From positions 1 through 43,278 of the forward strand of contig JBCBSS010000056.1 in the NCBI GenBank assembly GCA_039819065.1: a stretch of DNA of 43,278 nt, written 5' to 3'. Origin of the DNA: JBCBSS01 sp039819065 (GTDB lineage Bacteria > Bacteroidota > Bacteroidia > Cytophagales > Cyclobacteriaceae). The position numbers and the translations under genes are program-made. The notes below the pieces were generated by a model that did no database searches, was not told where the DNA came from, and saw only the letters and a program-made list of their open reading frames with translations. Below are positions 40,059-43,278 of this stretch, piece by piece. Position 1 is the first letter of the stretch, and every line of letters begins with the position of its first letter.

Positions 40059-42302
40059 CTAGAATAGAATCTTGAATGTCCACTGTTTGGCTGATTTGAA
40101 TCGACTGAAGTTCTCAGACTTGATCAGCTTAAGTAAGTCGGCTTTCATTTCGCCGGTCATGTTGGTGCCATTGATATTCACTTTCAGTACCTTACCATTT
40201 TTGTCTATGGTTATTTCGATAGCATTGATGTCGAAATCATAATTGGCTAAGTAGGCATTGATCTTGGTCATTAGCTGACTTTCAATATGCTCGACCACCT
40301 CTTCCCTCACTACTTTGCCTGTCCAACCTTCTACCAGCACTGCACTGTGAAAGCTAAAGGCGATGTCATCTTCTTCTACTTCCATATCGAAGCCGATAGC
40401 TGAGTTGGATACACCTTGTGGCAGTGGCAACGGTTGTTTCACAGAAGTAAGCCAGCCTTCATTGGCCACCACTTCTTCAATAGCGATGAACGAAGTATAA
40501 GCGGTCATCAAATTGTATTTCAAGCCTAAGCGTGTCACTTCCTGTTGCTCAGTTCCGCCATAGGTCAGGCCGCTATAATCGTCGAGCATTCGAATTCTCT
40601 TTCTAGCCCACAAATAGCGTAACGCGTTGTGCTTCTGGTCAGGCCGGGCATCAGATACATTGAATACCTTTTTGTATTTCTTGCTCCCAGCCCTTCCTTT
40701 GATCGTGATCGTACCTTCAGGGCTACCCTTATACTTACCATAGATGATCAGAGGACGCTCGGCCAATAAATCAGGACTGGAAACCGGTTCTACATCATAA
40801 GCCTCGAAGCCGCTGAAAGAGGTTTTTACATCCGTCAAAACCGGGTAATTGATGTACTTTCTAAAACGCTCTGCTTCCTCGTCCGCTTTCTTCGGATCCA
40901 TGATGATCAAAGGCTCACTCATACCCACATGTGCCATGCCTTCTATCAGATGACGATTAACGCCCGACCCGATGCCGAAAGCAAATAGGTTGGCTTGATT
41001 CCCTTGATTTCTGATCATGTCAAACACCTCTTTTTCGACACTGATGTATCCGTCAGTAACAACTACAAATGATCTGGATAAGCCTTCTTCACACCTTGGG
41101 AATGTCAGGGCCTTTTTCATGGCACTGAGTAGGTTAGTACCACCGGCACCGCGCTGGTTATCAATGAAATGGCTAGCCTTTTCTACATTTTCTAACGTGG
41201 CAGGAAGTGACTCTTCGGCCATCCAACCTGAGTTCCCTGAGAAGACCATTACATTGAACCTGTCAGTAGGCCTTAAGTTCACTACCAGGTTTCTCATCAA
41301 CTTCTTGGATATGCCAATGGGAAAACCCCTCATAGAACCGGATACATCCACTATGAATATGTACTCTCTGGGAGGAATCTCTTCTTTGATGATGCGCTTT
41401 GGGGGCTGTACCATGAGCATGAAGAATTTCTCATCTCCATGTTCATATAGCATCAAACCCGATTCTACTTGATTACCAGAAAGCTTATATTCCAGTACAA
41501 AGTCCCGGTTGCCACCTTTGATCTCTGCCGGAGACAAATCGATACTAGCAGCCGAAGTGCCCGAGAAGTTGATCGCCACTTTGTGGGTGGTACTGGTTAC
41601 ATGCTGGATAGGCATACCGGTAGAAAGGTTCAGGTTGATATCAAAATCATAGGAAGCTTCTGTCCCTTCTCTTTCGTAAGGCGTATTGGCGAACCCGTCG
41701 TTGGCAGAAGAGTGTTCTACGTACCTCGGGCCAACCACGGTTGGGTAAACGAATTGGTAAGTGCCTTCTTCAGGCGAAAGCATCTCAGTGTACTTCAAAC
41801 TCACCTCGATCAAGTCCCCAGGCATGATATTCGCCACGTTCATTTGAAATACATTAGGTCGTTGTTGTTCTAATAAGGAAGTCCGTTTGCCTTCGGCTTT
41901 GGCTTGTGTGTATTGCTCGCGCGCCTTCTGTTTCTCTTCTATTCTAGCTACTATTCTACGTTCTCCCACGGTCATTTCCATAGCATAAATAGCGGCGTCG
42001 GAGGACGCAGGGAAGGTGTAGATCGCTTCGAGAGCGCTACTACCTTCGTTCTTGTATTCCTGCGTTACCGTTACATCGGCGATCATACCTACAATCTTGA
42101 CATCGGCTTTCGTACTTTTTAAGGGTAATTGATCTACTCCAGGTTGTGAAGAGTGGACAATGAAGTAAGGTGATTCGGTTTTGTCAGCATTAGCTTGTTC
42201 TTGTGAAAAGGCACTCTTGGGAAAGAGGCCAGCAGTTGTCAGCATCAGCATTACTGTCAAGGCGATAGCCAGTCTGTCGATTGTAGGTGTGAAAGTTCTC
42301 AT
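40059..42302 (-). CDS. VIT and von Willebrand A domain protein, exported
   Basis: This 747-residue envelope protein has a signal peptide (about 1-34, SAFSQEQ). An N-terminal VIT domain at about 45-172 (VTVTQEYKNEGSSALEAIYTFP, RERQYTQA-type and RPNVFQMNVANIMPGD) resembles inter-alpha-trypsin-inhibitor heavy chains. A VWA domain at about 313-490 has an intact metal-ion site (DVSGS at 319-323, then GGTNL and VVTDG). A beta-rich region and a C-terminal region of about 110 residues follow. Such proteins bind ligands or partners through Mg2+ and are common in Bacteroidota, often with unknown targets. It has a textbook GGAGG (complement of 42310-42314) 7 nt before the ATG, unusual for this phylum. 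It lies upstream of the clan-CD-like gene, separated by an inverted repeat. Confidence 0.92.
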   Translation of the reverse strand: MRTFTPTIDRLAIALTVMLMLTTAGLFPKSAFSQEQANADKTESPYFIVHSSQPGVDQLPLKSTKADVKIVGMIADVTVTQEYKNEGSSALEAIYTFPASSDAAIYAMEMTVGERRIVARIEEKQKAREQYTQAKAEGKRTSLLEQQRPNVFQMNVANIMPGDLIEVSLKYTEMLSPEEGTYQFVYPTVVGPRYVEHSSANDGFANTPYEREGTEASYDFDINLNLSTGMPIQHVTSTTHKVAINFSGTSAASIDLSPAEIKGGNRDFVLEYKLSGNQVESGLMLYEHGDEKFFMLMVQPPKRIIKEEIPPREYIFIVDVSGSMRGFPIGISKKLMRNLVVNLRPTDRFNVMVFSGNSGWMAEESLPATLENVEKASHFIDNQRGAGGTNLLSAMKKALTFPRCEEGLSRSFVVVTDGYISVEKEVFDMIRNQGNQANLFAFGIGSGVNRHLIEGMAHVGMSEPLIIMDPKKADEEAERFRKYINYPVLTDVKTSFSGFEAYDVEPVSSPDLLAERPLIIYGKYKGSPEGTITIKGRAGSKKYKKVFNVSDARPDQKHNALRYLWARKRIRMLDDYSGLTYGGTEQQEVTRLGLKYNLMTAYTSFIAIEEVVANEGWLTSVKQPLPLPQGVSNSAIGFDMEVEEDDIAFSFHSAVLVEGWTGKVVREEVVEHIESQLMTKINAYLANYDFDINAIEITIDKNGKVLKVNINGTNMTGEMKADLLKLIKSENFSRFKSAKQWTFKILF

Positions 42303-42967
42303 TTTTGTTCCTCCTTTTTCGTTGTTTGATATCCTGAAATTAGATGGAGAATCAGAGAATTTTCCGACGTTCTAATAAGTGTAATGATCTATTTGATAGG
42401 TGTAGAGATTTAGGTATTAGATGTTAGACATAAGAGGTAAGACAAAAGATATAAGACCCAGAAAGTCGACTTCTAAGTGTCATTGCGTCCGTCAGCTGAC
42501 GGACAGGCAGCGACGAAGGAGCAAAGCAATCCAGAACTAGTAGACAGTTGACAATGAAACAGTAGGCAAAACTGCTTCCTCTCCGTAAGTCATCCTGAAA
42601 GGAACTTATTAGAAAGTAAGTACGACTGAAGCAAAAGGAACGAATATATAATCAATTGATGATATCAGAACTGGAAGAAATAAGTAGAAGCAGGTAGAAG
42701 TATATAGAATTAAATAGTGGCAATCAGTTGCCATCACATCAGCTAATTAACTCATCAAAGAATCAAACTATCGTACCATCAAATCATCGTACCATCAAAT
42801 AATCATCTCATCACCACATCATCCTATTGGCTATTAGCTTGATTTTATAGAAATTAGGATCTAATGGAAAAGTTCACGGACTATCCACAAGCTCTGGATT
42901 TCCGGGCTAGTTCCCTCGCAAATAGAAAATGAGGTTAGTGAAGACACTAACTTGGGCTAAGACTCTC
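42303..42967. repeat. Gene-free stretch with composite repeats
   Basis: After the VIT-VWA promoter region come the TTAGACATAAGAGGTAAGAC tract (42424-42443 and onward), a TCATTGCG..AGCAATCC element (42478-42536) holding the palindrome GTCCGTCAGCTGACGGAC (42487-42504), and a GGAACTTATTAGAAAGTAAG segment (about 42600-42690). The last two are paired with similar sequence in the permease gap at 31800-32190. AT-rich ATCATCGTACCATCAAAT repeats at about 42770-42800 follow. No gene is seen, apart from a doubtful 22-codon frame at 42864-42932. Confidence 0.7.
42487..42504. repeat. Perfect 18-bp palindrome in a TCATTGCG element
   Basis: GTCCGTCAGCTGACGGAC equals its own reverse complement. The corresponding element at 31890-31905 has TCCGTC-GGTG-GACGGA, the same stem base with a different loop. 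Confidence 0.7.
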
Positions 42968-43278
42968 ATGAATAAAACGGAAACCGAACGCTGGATTTTT
43001 GATGTATTTAACGAGATATATTCGAAATTTCCTGAGACTACATTTTTGCATGGTGATAAGCCCGACTTTCGCGTAGAATTGAATAACAAGAGCATTGGAA
43101 TAGAAGTAACTCAATTATTCCAAGACCTAAACCCTGAAAGTAAAATTGGGTCAAAATTAAGGAGGGGAGAATCTATGTATTCTAAGGTTTCTGATAAGGT
43201 TCTGAAGAAGTTGGATCAAAGTAATATTATTAAAAAGATTTCTGTCGATATACATTTTAAGGAAATCGATATTTCGAC
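42968..43278 (+). CDS. Unknown protein, truncated at right edge, possible PD-(D/E)XK-like motif
   Basis: A plus-strand frame runs from ATG at 42968 to the window edge, 103 codons with no stop. It begins MNKTETERWIFDVFNEIYSK. An in-frame ATG at 42929 is an alternative start. The segment GDKPDFRVELNN ... SIGIEVTQL places an acidic residue after a Pro-Asp pair and a Glu about 14 residues later, reminiscent of PD-(D/E)XK nucleases, although the usual Lys is Thr (EVT). Similar IEVT variants are found in poorly characterised nuclease-like families. Too little is visible to name it. Codon use is AT-rich compared with the operons to the left. Confidence 0.5.
   Translation, partial: MNKTETERWIFDVFNEIYSKFPETTFLHGDKPDFRVELNNKSIGIEVTQLFQDLNPESKIGSKLRRGESMYSKVSDKVLKKLDQSNIIKKISVDIHFKEIDIS

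Noticed and set aside
42864..42932. 22-codon leader-like frame before the right-edge gene
   Set aside because: It is short and could arise by chance. The ATGA overlap with an alternative start is suggestive but not enough to call.
1..43278. tRNA, rRNA or prophage genes
   Set aside because: No cloverleaf-like tRNA, rRNA segment, integrase, capsid or transposase gene was recognised on either strand.

Overview
The window looks like a chromosomal segment of a Bacteroidota bacterium, most likely a marine or soil member of the order Cytophagales. The basis is a type IX secretion protein (PorQ), a PorE-like TPR/propeller/OmpA protein, the split methylmalonyl-CoA mutase MutA+MutB, a bacterial GH3-family protein, a SolA-type oxidase, many signal peptides ending in AQ/GQ, moderate-to-low GC content, and interspersed hairpin repeats. 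Genus cannot be decided from the sequence alone. No rRNA, tRNA, CRISPR array, prophage or recognisable transposase was seen.

Left third (1-15.4 kb), core functions. An edge-truncated unknown ORF, hslU, porQ and lon are on the minus strand. They are followed by a divergent PorE-like gene and then, on the minus strand, rseP, dxr and a GH3-family gene. A periplasmic HtrA/DegP-like protease gene faces dnaA across a 0.56 kb gene-free stretch. HslU, Lon, RseP and HtrA within 13 kb make this a proteostasis-rich neighbourhood.

Middle (15.7-27.3 kb). mutA-mutB form the methylmalonyl-CoA mutase operon. A long perfect inverted repeat separates them from a 1416-residue exported TPR-CHAT protein, which ends in a strong terminator. 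After a repeat-filled gap come a voltage-gated-type K+ channel with a C-terminal zinc ribbon and an Omp85/BamA-like outer-membrane protein.

Right-centre (27.4-35.4 kb). A co-directional series runs: possible 47-aa ORF, YciE/YciF-type ferritin-like protein, release-factor-domain (baeRF-like) protein, a serine-hydrolase-fold protein that has lost its catalytic motif, LolA-like lipoprotein-sorting protein, FtsX/LolC-type permease 1, a 0.49 kb block of repeats, permease 2, LolD-like ATPase and an outer-membrane beta-barrel. The last five genes look like a trans-envelope lipid or lipoprotein export system. This is my best candidate for an incompletely described system.

Right end (35.4-43.3 kb). 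A SolA-type oxidase is bracketed by hairpin-repeat clusters. Then come a small membrane protein and, on the minus strand, an SH3/FG-GAP-like protein, a predicted clan-CD (caspase/CHAT-like) envelope protein and a VIT-VWA protein. A truncated ORF with a possible PD-(D/E)XK-like motif runs off the right edge.

The most distinctive non-coding signal is a family of perfect 10-bp-stem hairpins with an invariant TTGGAG-ACAA-CTCCAA core and co-varying outer base pairs. Two copies lie within a 193-bp tandem duplication whose unit starts inside the end of the barrel gene. Other repeat families include GCCGG-type hairpins, TCATTGCG elements and a composite purine-rich repeat present at three places.
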